NCBI GenBank assembly: GCA_030432655.1
Contig: JAUILA010000036.1
Span: 1 to 39,176 of the forward strand
Origin: Bacteroidia bacterium
GTDB taxonomy: Bacteria > Bacteroidota > Bacteroidia > Cytophagales > Cyclobacteriaceae
Reading direction: 5' to 3'
Length of the DNA: 39,176 nt
Below the pieces are notes generated by a model that saw only the letters and a list, made by a program, of their open reading frames with translations, did not search any database and was not told the origin of the DNA. The position numbers and the translations under genes are program-made. How positions within the stretch are numbered: position 1 is the first letter of the stretch; each line of letters starts with the position of its first letter. This document shows, piece by piece, positions 1 to 8,168 of this stretch.

Positions 1-1086
1 TACAGATACAGCACCCACACAATCATCCAGCTTAAATTTGTCCAGCGTTACCGCCGAAAGCACTACGAGCACGCCCGCTACGAGGCCTACAAAAATCGCC
101 CAACCGGGGCTGATGACATCGGCTCCTGCAGTTATACCAACCAGTCCAGCAAGAATACCGTTGAGCACCATCCCCAGGTCCAGGCGTTTAAAGACAGCAT
201 ATCCGGTAACCATACCACCGATAGCCCCCGCACAGGCGGCAAGACAGGTGGTCACCAGGACAAAAGATACAAGTCCGGGATCTGCACTTAAGACAGAACC
301 GCCGTTAAATCCGAACCAGCCGAGCCAGAGGAGAAAAACGCCGATTACAGCCAGTGGAACGCTGGATCCGGGCTTGTCAATTACCTTACCATTCACGTAT
401 TTTCCGATTCGCGGTCCGATGATGATGATACCGGCGAGGGCACCCCATCCACCGACTGAGTGAACGAGTGTCGATCCGGCAAAATCATAGAATCCGGCAG
501 CGTCTAACGCGCCGAGGCCCCATTTCCAGCTTCCGATGATCGGATAAACAATCCCCACGAAGAGCAGGGTGAAAATCAGATAGGCGGAAATTTTAATACG
601 TTCTGCAACCGCTCCGGATACAATGGTAGCTGCTGTGGCGGCAAACATCGCCTGGAACAGGAAATCTGTCCAGTAGGTGTACCCACCGCCGACATATTCT
701 ATAGAGTTACCGTTTTCAGGGAATGAGAGGGCAAAGCCACCTTCGGCAAATCCGAACCAACCAGGCTCATCAAATCCTGGATACATGAGGGCAAAACCAA
801 TGAGGTAATAGGTGAGAATTCCGAATACAGGGGTTACTGTATTCTTAAAGAGAATGTTCACGGTGTTCTTGGATTGGGTAAATCCCGCTTCCACCCCCGC
901 GAATCCGAGGTGCATAATGAACACCAGTGCTGTGGCAAGCATCATCCATACGTTGTTGGCTGTGAAGAGTGCGGTTGCCCCTTCTGAAACAGCCTGAGCC
1001 ACCCCTTCCTGGGATAGTGCCGAGCTTGCGTCAGCCAAGATCGTGGAGATACCAAAGTCACCAATATAGGTAAACAGTTCTTTCAT
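1..1086 (-). CDS. amt: Ammonium transporter (Amt family), C-terminal end cut by the window edge
   Basis: This is an inner-membrane channel of the Amt/MEP/Rh family that brings ammonium/ammonia into the cell. The reading frame runs from an ATG at 1086 to the left edge, giving 362 codons without a stop. Family hallmarks are visible on translation: a first membrane helix after NNVWMMLATALVFIMHLGFA, a YWTDFLFQ segment, AERIKISAY, and DFAGSTLVHSVGGWGALAG, which holds the conserved Asp and the first of the two pore histidines. The frame ends just before the position of the second pore histidine (after DDCVGAVSV), so roughly the last two helices lie outside. Amt genes are commonly next to a PII (glnK) gene; that side is not in the window. 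The upstream region carries a perfect 18-bp palindrome, a candidate control site. The family call is secure; substrate range cannot be read. Confidence 0.93.
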   Translation of the reverse strand, partial: MKELFTYIGDFGISTILADASSALSQEGVAQAVSEGATALFTANNVWMMLATALVFIMHLGFAGVEAGFTQSKNTVNILFKNTVTPVFGILTYYLIGFALMYPGFDEPGWFGFAEGGFALSFPENGNSIEYVGGGYTYWTDFLFQAMFAATAATIVSGAVAERIKISAYLIFTLLFVGIVYPIIGSWKWGLGALDAAGFYDFAGSTLVHSVGGWGALAGIIIIGPRIGKYVNGKVIDKPGSSVPLAVIGVFLLWLGWFGFNGGSVLSADPGLVSFVLVTTCLAACAGAIGGMVTGYAVFKRLDLGMVLNGILAGLVGITAGADVISPGWAIFVGLVAGVLVVLSAVTLDKFKLDDCVGAVSV

Positions 1087-1544
1087 AATTAAATTTTGAT
1101 TTAGTGGTTTACGTCAGAAGATTATTTGCTAAAAGCAATCCAAATAAAGAGTGAATTTTGATTAAATAAAAACTGTCGAGGGTAAAATTTTACCCTTAAA
1201 TCACCAAAAAGTTGTAAAAATGTTAAGGATAGGGGTGTTTTTTAGGCAAACTGCTAACGATTGCATTGAATTATCTTCAATAAGCCCTATTTTTTAACCT
1301 AGTCAATTATGATTATTTAATTTTATCAGGGGTTTGAGTGTTCATTAAATATTTTTTGCAAAATACCGTAGATGCATGTGGTAAAATGCAATTAAATATA
1401 AATTTTATGCAAAAAGATTATTTGGCGCATTTTTGGAAAGCGATATTGGTGCATAATGCTGTCTTAATGGTACAGGGATTTAGTCCCCCGGACCGGGGGA
1501 GGTATGATATGGGAAGAGGTAGGGGTGCAGGCTGCTTGTGCTTA
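1087..1544. other. 458-bp AT-rich intergenic region upstream of amt
   Basis: No convincing gene lies here. The part next to amt is strongly AT-rich and holds an 18-bp palindrome (1179-1196). On the minus strand TTTATTTG (1148 to 1141) matches seven of eight positions of the Bacteroidota -7 consensus TAnnTTTG, a weak promoter candidate for amt. Near the other end is a small GC-rich hairpin (1484-1500), TCCCCCG-GAC-CGGGGGA. It lies downstream of the lipoprotein gene but has no T run in either direction, so I do not call it a terminator. A 75-codon plus-strand ORF crosses the region but has no recognisable features. Confidence 0.6.
1179..1196. promoter_or_regulatory. 18-bp perfect palindrome upstream of amt, candidate operator
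   Basis: AGGGTAAAATTTTACCCT is a perfect inverted repeat. Its near edge lies 92 bases upstream of the amt start codon. If the weak -7 candidate at 1148-1141 is real, the palindrome would sit around -45 to -62, a usual place for an activator. The binding protein is unknown; nitrogen control would be the natural guess for an amt gene, and that is inference only. Confidence 0.4.
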
Positions 1545-1982
1545 CTATTCTCCGGACAATTCTGATTTTAGTTCACGGCCTTCCCGGAGTGCGCCGGCAA
1601 ACTGTTCGCTCATTTCTTTAACCTTCATCAGCTGGTCTTCATAATACCTGATGGCCATGGTGGTATCTTCTGCGGAAAGCTGATTGTCAAACTGCCGCAT
1701 CCAGCCCATCATTCCTTCTTCGGCCACACCCAACTGTTCGGCTGCCGATAGAGACTGCCTTGCAAGTTCTTCACTGAGGGTATCGGCGGCGGTTTCAAGT
1801 TCGCCTTTGAGGCTGATCACTTCGCCCAGATGGGGCATTACTTCATCATGGTATTTCATTACCTCTTCATGAAGTGACTGAACATGCGGATTGACCGCAT
1901 TGCCGGGCGTTTCATTATTGTCCCCGGGCTTGCTGCACCCGAATGCTGAAAAAAGGAGAATGAGTAACAGGAATTTTTTCAC
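1545..1982 (-). CDS. Small lipoprotein of unknown function
   Basis: A predicted lipoprotein of about 145 residues. The frame is open as far as 2036, but the upstream candidate is a TTG and gives a poor N-terminus. A GTG at 1982 gives a classic lipoprotein signal: basic residues, a Leu/Ile-rich core, then a lipobox ending in FSAFGC. I prefer that start. The mature part is acidic and almost wholly helical, with the pattern HEEVMKYHDEVMPHLGEV followed by heptad-like stretches. It resembles short Bacteroidota proteins often labelled 'viral A-type inclusion protein', a name that carries no functional meaning. It lies 57 bases downstream of the 519-residue gene on the same strand and may be co-transcribed with it. 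Function not known. Confidence 0.75.
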   Translation of the reverse strand: MKKFLLLILLFSAFGCSKPGDNNETPGNAVNPHVQSLHEEVMKYHDEVMPHLGEVISLKGELETAADTLSEELARQSLSAAEQLGVAEEGMMGWMRQFDNQLSAEDTTMAIRYYEDQLMKVKEMSEQFAGALREGRELKSELSGE

Positions 1983-2039
1983 GATAAAGCTCTTTTGTTT
2001 CAAAGATACATATCGGGACAGAACGATAGTTAACAAAAG

Positions 2040-3599
2040 TTACAATTCCACATGTTCATGAATGATATATTCCGCTTTGCTGCTGATTACTTCCGCTACC
2101 GGACGGCTCTGGATCTTGGACTCCAGCCACGAAATGATATCGAAATAAATAAACGCCCTCTTTTCGTAGGGATTCTCCCGTAAGAGGATAAGCTTATCGC
2201 GGAGCGAGCGGAAGGCCTGGATCAGCTCCGCTTCAGAAACAGAGCTGTTCATACTTTTCAGAAAGTCAAGGATGGAGCGCTGGAACTGTTTCAGGTCGTC
2301 CTTGCGAAGCAAAAACCGGTAGGTACTCCTTATATAATAGTCGATCACATCCATGTTGCCGAGTTCATAGTGGCTGATCAGGTTAAGAATACGCGCGAAG
2401 GAGTGAATATCTTCGCGTATGTCCACCGCGTCTGAATTCAGGATGCGGTTCAGCCACTGGATGGCAAGGCCGTATTTCTGGTCACCAAAATACAGGCAGG
2501 CTACCTTGTAATAAAGGATCAGTCGGCTGTGGCCATCCAGGAAGCGGATGAATTCTTCCATCTGATGCTCGATTTTTTTCATTAAGGAAACCCCGTGGGC
2601 AAAATCTCCCAGCATGAAAATCCTGTTGAATTCATGAACATACGTATACTTAAACAGGCGCATGCGGATATTATCGTTGATCACGCTCGAAGGGTAATGC
2701 CGAATCTCGCGGAGCCTCCGGGTGTTTTCCACAAATGCATTGTACAGGTACAGCTTGTTTTGCGCGATCATCATACTGTTAATCGCCGTCAGGTAAGTAT
2801 CAGTCCGGGAATACCGGAGGTCGGGGAATTCATCAAAAAGCGCGACCCATTTGGTGGCACTTTCCAGCCCTGCATTGAAATCCTGGATATAATGAAAGTA
2901 TCCGGCCTCTACCTGGTACAGGCTCAGTTTTTCATTTAGTGACAGCTTGTCCTCAACATATTCAGGCATGCCGTCCCGGTAAATTTTTCTGATGCGGTCG
3001 AATTCTTCCTGGTTACTGATGAAACCTGTCCGGAAGAACATGGAATTCAACTTAACTCCCAGGTTAGTGAATTTATTGATCATGTTGATCCGTTCATTTA
3101 CTTCACGTACGTCCTGGATCAGGCCATTTACCCGTTGCTCATTACCTGGTCCGACGGTCTGGGTAAGTACGTTTTTCTTCCATTTCAAAATCTCCAGCTG
3201 TAATTCCAGGTTATCGGTTTTGGCTGCTTTACGCTGCGCCTTCAGGAGCATATCGGCACATTGGTCGTAAAGACTGCGGTTGTAAAGAATCTGTGCATGG
3301 TCGATCATTTCGCGTATTTGTATGTCAGAAACCGAAGGCTGACTATACTGCCTCAGGCATTGCATCAGCCTGGTATACAGGTGCGATTTCAGGTTTGACA
3401 GTTGTCCGCGGGCAATCCGCGGCAGGTCAGAAAGAATCGCCTGATCGTCCGCTTCATCCTGCTGATCCATGTAGTCAAACAACTGCAAATATTTCAGCCC
3501 GGACGCATCCTCCTGAAAACGTAATCGGAAATACCTTTTTTCCGAAGGTTTCATGGACTTAATAAGCCGGAAAAGGGCTTCAGAATTTCGCTTGGACAT
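2040..3599 (-). CDS. Conserved hypothetical protein, 519 aa, probably helical-repeat
   Basis: A long, well-formed gene with an ATG start (MSKRNSEALF). The protein has no signal peptide or membrane segment and looks cytoplasmic. It is almost entirely helical. Paired helices with Tyr/Leu/Ala at repeating positions (for example YNRSLYDQCADMLLKAQRKA and YFGDQKYGLAIQWLNRILNS) suggest TPR-like repeats, though no repeat is canonical. The N-terminus (LIKSMKPSEKRYFRLRF) is a pattern I associate with uncharacterised Bacteroidota proteins. It is divergent from leuA, with a 148-base shared gap. There is no basis for assigning a function. Confidence 0.8.
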   Translation of the reverse strand: MSKRNSEALFRLIKSMKPSEKRYFRLRFQEDASGLKYLQLFDYMDQQDEADDQAILSDLPRIARGQLSNLKSHLYTRLMQCLRQYSQPSVSDIQIREMIDHAQILYNRSLYDQCADMLLKAQRKAAKTDNLELQLEILKWKKNVLTQTVGPGNEQRVNGLIQDVREVNERINMINKFTNLGVKLNSMFFRTGFISNQEEFDRIRKIYRDGMPEYVEDKLSLNEKLSLYQVEAGYFHYIQDFNAGLESATKWVALFDEFPDLRYSRTDTYLTAINSMMIAQNKLYLYNAFVENTRRLREIRHYPSSVINDNIRMRLFKYTYVHEFNRIFMLGDFAHGVSLMKKIEHQMEEFIRFLDGHSRLILYYKVACLYFGDQKYGLAIQWLNRILNSDAVDIREDIHSFARILNLISHYELGNMDVIDYYIRSTYRFLLRKDDLKQFQRSILDFLKSMNSSVSEAELIQAFRSLRDKLILLRENPYEKRAFIYFDIISWLESKIQSRPVAEVISSKAEYIIHEHVEL

Positions 3600-3747
3600 C
3601 GTAGAATAAAATTTAAAAATCCCACTTTATACACAATATTAGCATTTTTTTAACAAATCAATCGCACTCAGAAGTCGTTTTAAATCAACTTTTAGGTTTT
3701 TATAAGGTGTGTAACAATAACACCTTTGTCAGAATAACTAACATGCT
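3600..3747. promoter_or_regulatory. Divergent promoter region between the 519-aa gene and leuA
   Basis: This 148-base AT-rich gap must hold the promoters for leuA and the 519-residue gene. A 7-bp inverted repeat, AAGGTGT at 3704-3710 and ACACCTT at 3720-3726 with a 9-base loop, ends 21 bases before the leuA ATG. It is not followed by a T run and there is no leader ORF rich in branched-chain codons, so it does not look like an attenuator. I could not pick out a convincing -33/-7 pair. Confidence 0.4.
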
Positions 3748-4911
3748 ATGGACAACAGAGTATACATTTTTGACACTACACTTAGAGATGGAGAACAGGT
3801 ACCGGGTTGCGGATTAACCAAAGATCAGAAGCTTAAACTGGCTGTTGCACTCGAAGATCTGGGCGTTGATATAATCGAAGCCGGATTTCCCATTTCCAGC
3901 CCGGGTGATTTTAATGCAGTAAAAGCCGTAGCAGAAACGATTAAGGAATCATCCGTATGTGCCTTGTCACGCGCAGTGGATAAAGATATAGAGGTGGCCG
4001 CTGAGGCGATTAAAAATGCAGCAAGGCCCCGCATTCACACGGGGATTGGCACTTCGGATCAGCATGTATTTACAAAACTTCGTACTACCCGGGAGGTTAT
4101 CCTCGAGCGCACCCACCGATGTGTTTCATATGCCCGGAATTTCGTTGATGATGTTGAGTTCTATGCAGAGGATGCCGGTCGGACTGATAATGCATTTCTT
4201 GCACAGGTCATCCAGGAGGCTGTCAGTGCAGGGGCAACTGTTGTAAATATTCCGGATACCACCGGGTATTGTCTTCCGGAGGAATACGGACAAAAAATAA
4301 AATACCTGGTGGATAATGTAGAGGGTATTGAGAATGTGATCATTTCAACACATTGCCATAACGACCTTGGTCTCTCCACCGCCAACAGCATCGCGGCTAT
4401 TCAAAATGGTGCCCGCCAGGTGGAATGTACAATCAACGGAATCGGGGAACGCGCCGGCAATACATCGCTGGAAGAGGTCGTGATGATCCTGAAAAAACAC
4501 CGCTGGCTGGATTATGAAACCCGCATCAGGACCAGTGAATTATTTCCTATCAGCCGTCTAATCTCGGAAACCATGAATATGCCCGTGCAACCCAACAAGG
4601 CGATTGTGGGCAGCAATGCATTCTCTCACTCATCAGGAATCCATCAGGATGGGGTTATCAAGAACCGGGATAACTATGAGATAATCGATCCGGCAGAGGT
4701 GGGTGTCAATAAATCATCGATTATCCTGACTGCCCGCAGCGGAAGGGCCGCGCTGAATTTCCGCCTCAGCCAGCTGGGATTTCGTCCGGACAAAGAGGGA
4801 CTTGAAGAGGCTTACCAGGCTTTCCTGGAAATTGCAGACAGCGTAACGGTCGTGGAAGATAAACATTTAAAACAAATGATGGAGGACATGCCTCATCTCA
4901 TCAAAGCGTAA
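3748..4911 (+). CDS. leuA: 2-isopropylmalate synthase, short form
   Basis: Condenses acetyl-CoA with 2-oxoisovalerate to 2-isopropylmalate, the first step of leucine synthesis. The HMGL-like TIM-barrel motifs are clear: [13 protein letters not shown] at residues 8-20, with the metal-ligand Asp and catalytic Arg, and [13 protein letters not shown] from residue 202, with the metal-binding HxH. A GIHQDGV stretch from the subdomain after the barrel follows. At 387 residues the protein stops soon after the barrel and linker. Full-length LeuA of about 500-520 residues continues into a C-terminal leucine-binding regulatory domain, absent here. Other members of the family (citramalate or homocitrate synthase) are possible in principle, but the place at the head of leuCDB, abutting leuC, and the presence of ilvA favour LeuA. 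It is the first gene of the cluster. Confidence 0.9.
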   Translation: MDNRVYIFDTTLRDGEQVPGCGLTKDQKLKLAVALEDLGVDIIEAGFPISSPGDFNAVKAVAETIKESSVCALSRAVDKDIEVAAEAIKNAARPRIHTGIGTSDQHVFTKLRTTREVILERTHRCVSYARNFVDDVEFYAEDAGRTDNAFLAQVIQEAVSAGATVVNIPDTTGYCLPEEYGQKIKYLVDNVEGIENVIISTHCHNDLGLSTANSIAAIQNGARQVECTINGIGERAGNTSLEEVVMILKKHRWLDYETRIRTSELFPISRLISETMNMPVQPNKAIVGSNAFSHSSGIHQDGVIKNRDNYEIIDPAEVGVNKSSIILTARSGRAALNFRLSQLGFRPDKEGLEEAYQAFLEIADSVTVVEDKHLKQMMEDMPHLIKA

Positions 4912-6306
4912 ATGAAACAAAAAACATTATTTGATAAAATCTGGGACAGCCATGTGGTTCATGACATTGAGAATGGACCGCAGGCACTTTATATTGACCG
5001 TCATTTTATTCATGAAGTGACCAGTCCGCAGGCGTTTGCTGGTTTGAGGAGCCGTGGCATCGGCGTTTTCAGGCCGGAGCAAACAGTCGCCACCGCAGAT
5101 CACAATGTTCCCACCATCAATCAGCACCTGCCGATAAAGGATGCTTTGTCCCGGCATCAGGTGGAAACGCTCACAAAAAATTGCGAGGAATTTGGTATTG
5201 AATTATATGGTCTTGGTCATCCTTACCAGGGGATTGTACATGTTATAGGACCTGAACTGGGCATTACCCGTCCGGGAATGACGATCGTATGCGGCGATAG
5301 TCATACGTCTACACACGGGGCTTTTGGAAACATTGCATTTGGCATTGGCACCAGCGAGGTGGAGCAGGTACTCGCCACCCAATGCATTCTCCAGAAAAAA
5401 CCAAAAAGCATGAAAATCGAAGTGAACGGTCCGCTTAAAAATGGCGTGTTGTCCAAGGATATTGTGCTTTATATTATTTCAAAATTAACCACCAGCGGCT
5501 GCACCGGTCATTTTGTTGAATTCTGCGGATCGACCATTGAGTCCCTGTCGATGGAAGCGAGAATGACGATCTGCAACATGTCCATTGAAATGGGCGCCCG
5601 CGGAGGAATGATCGCCCCTGATGAGACGACATTCGCTTATATCAAGGGCCGTGAATTTGCCCCGGAAGGAGAGGAATGGGAAAGGCAACTGGCCTACTGG
5701 CAAACACTGAAAACCGACGAGGGTGCGGAATTCGATACCTCCTACGCATTTGATGCAGAAGATATTGAGCCGATGATCACGTACGGGACCAACCCGGGTA
5801 TGGGTGTGGGTGTTACGCGTCCGGTGCCAGCGGTCAACGGGAAAGAAGACGCCATGCTCACCAAATCACTGGCATATATGGGGCTGGAAGGCGGTAAAAA
5901 TCTGCTTGGCCACAAGATCGACTATGTATTTATCGGCAGCTGTACCAATTCAAGGATTGAAGACCTGCGGATGGTGGCAGACCTTGTAAGGGGTAAGAAG
6001 AAGGCAGATCATGTGCATGCACTGATTATTCCCGGATCCCGCCAGGTGGAAGCACAGGCGAGGGAAGAAGGACTGGATAAAATCCTGGGTGAAGCGGGGT
6101 TTGAATTAAGACAGCCGGGTTGTTCCGCGTGCCTCGGAATGAATGAAGACAAAGTGCCGAAGGGAAAATATTGCGTTTCTACGTCGAACCGGAATTTTGA
6201 AGGCCGCCAGGGACCCGGGGCACGAACCATGCTGGCCAGTCCGCTTACCGCGGCCGCGGCTGCACTGACCGGTGAAATTACAGATGTCAGAACAATGCTT
6301 AACTAA
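4912..6306 (+). CDS. leuC: 3-isopropylmalate dehydratase large subunit
   Basis: The large, iron-sulfur-bearing subunit of isopropylmalate isomerase, which with LeuD converts 2- to 3-isopropylmalate by dehydration and rehydration. The 464-residue length is usual. The aconitase-type [4Fe-4S] ligands are in place: Cys344 in FIGSCTNSR, and Cys404 and Cys407 in [10 protein letters not shown]. Other family stretches are [11 protein letters not shown] near residue 60, the substrate-site [12 protein letters not shown] near residue 130, and the [18 protein letters not shown] segment near the C-terminus. The ATG directly follows the leuA stop codon with no gap, and the stop overlaps the leuD start by one base (TAATG), so translation of the three is probably coupled. 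Confidence 0.97.
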   Translation: MKQKTLFDKIWDSHVVHDIENGPQALYIDRHFIHEVTSPQAFAGLRSRGIGVFRPEQTVATADHNVPTINQHLPIKDALSRHQVETLTKNCEEFGIELYGLGHPYQGIVHVIGPELGITRPGMTIVCGDSHTSTHGAFGNIAFGIGTSEVEQVLATQCILQKKPKSMKIEVNGPLKNGVLSKDIVLYIISKLTTSGCTGHFVEFCGSTIESLSMEARMTICNMSIEMGARGGMIAPDETTFAYIKGREFAPEGEEWERQLAYWQTLKTDEGAEFDTSYAFDAEDIEPMITYGTNPGMGVGVTRPVPAVNGKEDAMLTKSLAYMGLEGGKNLLGHKIDYVFIGSCTNSRIEDLRMVADLVRGKKKADHVHALIIPGSRQVEAQAREEGLDKILGEAGFELRQPGCSACLGMNEDKVPKGKYCVSTSNRNFEGRQGPGARTMLASPLTAAAAALTGEITDVRTMLN

Positions 6307-6896
6307 TGGAGAAATTCAAGACACTAACATCAACCTGTGTACCTATGCCTTTTCAGGACGTGGATACCGACCAGATCATTCCGGCGCGCTTCCTGAAAGC
6401 AACTACCCGGGAAGGATTCGGAGATAACCTGTTTTGTGACTGGCGGTTTGACGAAAATGGCGAGCCAAAAAGCGATTTTGTTCTGAACGACCCGACCTAT
6501 CAGGGGCAGGTGCTGGTCGCGGGCAGAAATTTCGGTTGCGGAAGCAGCCGTGAACATGCGGCGTGGGCAATTAGTGATTATGGCTTCCGGGTGGTTGTTT
6601 CCAGCTTCTTTGCGGATATTTTTAAGAATAACGCACTGAATAACGGGTTGCTGCCGGTACAGGTGAGCGAAGAGTTTCTGCAGCAGCTGTTTGATGCTAT
6701 CGGGAAGGATCCGGAAACGGAGGTAACTGTCAACCTGGAGGAAGAGGAAATTTCCATACCATCCGCCGGCGTGTCCGAATCTTTTGAGATCAATGCCTAC
6801 AAAAAGTATTGCCTGCAGAACGGATATGATGACATAGATTTTTTAATCAGCAAGAAGGACGAGATCGAGTCTTTTGAAAAAGAACGAACTATATGA
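6306..6896 (+). CDS. leuD: 3-isopropylmalate dehydratase small subunit
   Basis: The small swivel-domain subunit that pairs with LeuC to form isopropylmalate isomerase. At 196 residues it has the normal length of the bacterial LeuD family. The signature stretches are [16 protein letters not shown] (residues 15-30) and the substrate-binding loop [15 protein letters not shown], with the GCGSSRE core at residues 77-83. It starts inside the leuC stop codon and its own end overlaps the leuB start by four bases (ATGA). Confidence 0.97.
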   Translation: MEKFKTLTSTCVPMPFQDVDTDQIIPARFLKATTREGFGDNLFCDWRFDENGEPKSDFVLNDPTYQGQVLVAGRNFGCGSSREHAAWAISDYGFRVVVSSFFADIFKNNALNNGLLPVQVSEEFLQQLFDAIGKDPETEVTVNLEEEEISIPSAGVSESFEINAYKKYCLQNGYDDIDFLISKKDEIESFEKERTI

Positions 6897-7975
6897 ACAA
6901 AACAATAGCCATACTGGCAGGTGACGGAATTGGTCCGGAAGTGATCGCGGAGGCGAGAAAAGTCATGGATGCGGTAGCTCGCAGGTTTGGACACTCCTTT
7001 ATATATAAGGAGGCGTTGGTTGGTGCCGCCGCCATTGATGCCACCGGAGATCCCTTTCCCGGGAAAACGGAACGTACCTGCCGCGAGGCGGATGCTATTC
7101 TGTTCGGAGCGATAGGGGATCCCAAATACGATAATGATCCGTCGGCGAAAGTTCGCCCTGAGCAGGGACTGTTGCGGATGCGCAGTACCCTGGGACTTTA
7201 TGCGAATATCAGGCCTGTCATGAGCTATGAGGCACTGGAAGACCGTTCGCCACTTAAGAATAATGTGATCAGTGGTACGGATTTCGTGGTTTTCCGGGAA
7301 CTGACCGGTGGAATTTATTTCGGAGAACCCCGCGGACGTACTGAGAATGGTAATACGGCTTTTGATAGTTGCGTGTATTCGCGGGAGGAGATCCGGCGGA
7401 TCGCCCATAAAGCATTTCAGGCTGCCGGGAAGCGCAGAAAACATGTGACACTGGTTGACAAGGCCAATGTTCTGGCCACCTCGCGGTTATGGAGGGAAGA
7501 GGTCGTCCGGGTTGGTGAAGAATATCCGGACATCACGCTGGATTACATGTTTGTTGATAATGCGGCCATGAAGATCATTCTCCAGCCCACCTTCTTTGAT
7601 GTAGTCCTTACTGAAAATATGTTTGGAGATATCATTACCGACGAAGCGTCGGTGATTGCGGGTTCGCTGGGCCTGTTGCCTTCGGCAAGTACAGGCGATG
7701 AATTTGCCCTGTTTGAACCCATTCACGGGTCGTATCCGCAGGCAGCAGGTAAGAATACAGCCAACCCTATGGGGGCGATCCTGTCGGCTGCCATGCTGCT
7801 GGAATATGCCTTCGGTGCCATTGAGGAAAGCAAGGCCATCCGGGATGCGGTCGCTTCGGCACTGGAAGAAGGGTCGGTGACAGAAGACCTGAATGCCGAC
7901 AGTCCGTTGAGCACCCGCGAAGTAGGGGACTATGTGGCTGGTAAAGTATTGGAAATGAAAGAAGTGGCAGAATAA
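6893..7975 (+). CDS. leuB: 3-isopropylmalate dehydrogenase
   Basis: Oxidises and decarboxylates 3-isopropylmalate with NAD to give 2-oxoisocaproate, the keto acid of leucine. The 360-residue protein has the family markers in order: GDGIGPEV at residues 10-17, the arginine-rich [16 protein letters not shown] substrate segment, [11 protein letters not shown], the catalytic Lys in VDKANVL, the metal-binding Asp residues in YMFVDNAAM and [11 protein letters not shown], and the NAD-binding [18 protein letters not shown]. An isocitrate dehydrogenase role is unlikely given the [12 protein letters not shown] segment and the context. It is the last leu gene; 60 bases after its stop the ilv leader peptide begins. 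Confidence 0.97.
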   Translation: MNKTIAILAGDGIGPEVIAEARKVMDAVARRFGHSFIYKEALVGAAAIDATGDPFPGKTERTCREADAILFGAIGDPKYDNDPSAKVRPEQGLLRMRSTLGLYANIRPVMSYEALEDRSPLKNNVISGTDFVVFRELTGGIYFGEPRGRTENGNTAFDSCVYSREEIRRIAHKAFQAAGKRRKHVTLVDKANVLATSRLWREEVVRVGEEYPDITLDYMFVDNAAMKIILQPTFFDVVLTENMFGDIITDEASVIAGSLGLLPSASTGDEFALFEPIHGSYPQAAGKNTANPMGAILSAAMLLEYAFGAIEESKAIRDAVASALEEGSVTEDLNADSPLSTREVGDYVAGKVLEMKEVAE

Positions 7976-8035
7976 TTATGAAAATCCTTTGCGCTTCAGA
8001 TTATTATTTTGTTACCTTTATAAGATCAACAAGAC

Positions 8036-8104
8036 ATGAAAAACCTGGTCATCATATCACTGGTCATTATTAGCGTCATTCGTGCCGCAAAAGGGGATCG
8101 GTGA
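8036..8104 (+). CDS. Leader peptide of the ilv attenuator (22 codons)
   Basis: A short ORF between leuB and ilvE, ATG at 8036 and TGA at 8102-8104. Ten of its 22 residues are Leu, Val or Ile: two Leu, three Val and five Ile, packed between codons 4 and 15 (8045-8080) as LVIISLVIISVI. The peptide then ends in RAAKGDR. This composition, with a terminator hairpin 26 bases downstream, matches the leader peptides of classical ilv attenuators in enterobacteria. There it is not the peptide product but the position of the translating ribosome that matters: shortage of charged tRNA stalls the ribosome on these codons. The peptide is probably unstable and without function of its own. I see no clear Shine-Dalgarno sequence, which is normal for this phylum. 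Confidence 0.85.
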   Translation: MKNLVIISLVIISVIRAAKGDR

Positions 8105-8141
8105 ATGTAACAGGTTATTAAAATATCTGAGCGCCATCCCC
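8093..8141 (+). promoter_or_regulatory. Antiterminator pairing of the ilv attenuator
   Basis: GGGGATCGGTG (8093-8103) can pair with CGCCATCCCC (8132-8141). That is six pairs, one bulged C at 8099, then four more pairs including one G-U. The 5' arm covers the last codons and the first two bases of the leader stop codon, and the 3' arm is the ascending arm of the terminator, so the two structures exclude each other. A ribosome stalled at 8045-8080 would leave the 5' arm free and allow read-through; one that reaches the stop codon would cover it and allow the terminator to form. A weaker protector hairpin, 8077-8083 with 8101-8107, is also possible. The pairing is read by eye; no energies were computed. 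Confidence 0.7.
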
Positions 8142-8159
8142 ACAGGATGGCGCTTTTTT
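8131..8159 (+). terminator. Intrinsic terminator of the ilv attenuator
   Basis: GCGCCATCC (8131-8139), loop CCACA (8140-8144), GGATGGCGC (8145-8153), then six T (8154-8159). The stem is a perfect 9 bp, GC-rich at the base, and the T run follows at once, a textbook intrinsic terminator. It ends 9 bases before the ilvE start codon. It lies downstream of the branched-chain leader ORF rather than straight after leuB, which argues for attenuation rather than plain termination of the leu transcript. Confidence 0.92.
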
Positions 8160-8168
8160 GTTATTAAA

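Noticed and set aside
1484-1500. GC-rich hairpin after the small lipoprotein gene as a terminator
   Set aside because: The 7-bp stem has only a 3-base loop and is not followed by a T run on either strand.
1338-1565. 75-codon plus-strand ORF in the gap upstream of amt
   Set aside because: It has no recognisable domain, odd composition towards its end, and runs into the lipoprotein gene on the other strand. It looks like chance.
3704-3726. Hairpin before leuA as a possible second attenuator
   Set aside because: There is no T run after the stem, no leader ORF with Leu/Val/Ile codons, and no alternative pairing. It is at most an operator or chance.
7978-8074. Alternative ORF from an ATG at 7978 that overlaps the leader peptide in another frame
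   Set aside because: Its sequence has no bias to branched-chain residues and it would interfere with the leader. The frame starting at 8036 explains the composition and the stop codon position far better.
8082-8168. Upstream extension of ilvE to the first possible start in frame
   Set aside because: It would translate through the leader and the terminator stem and add residues absent from the aminotransferase family; the ATG at 8169 is the better start.
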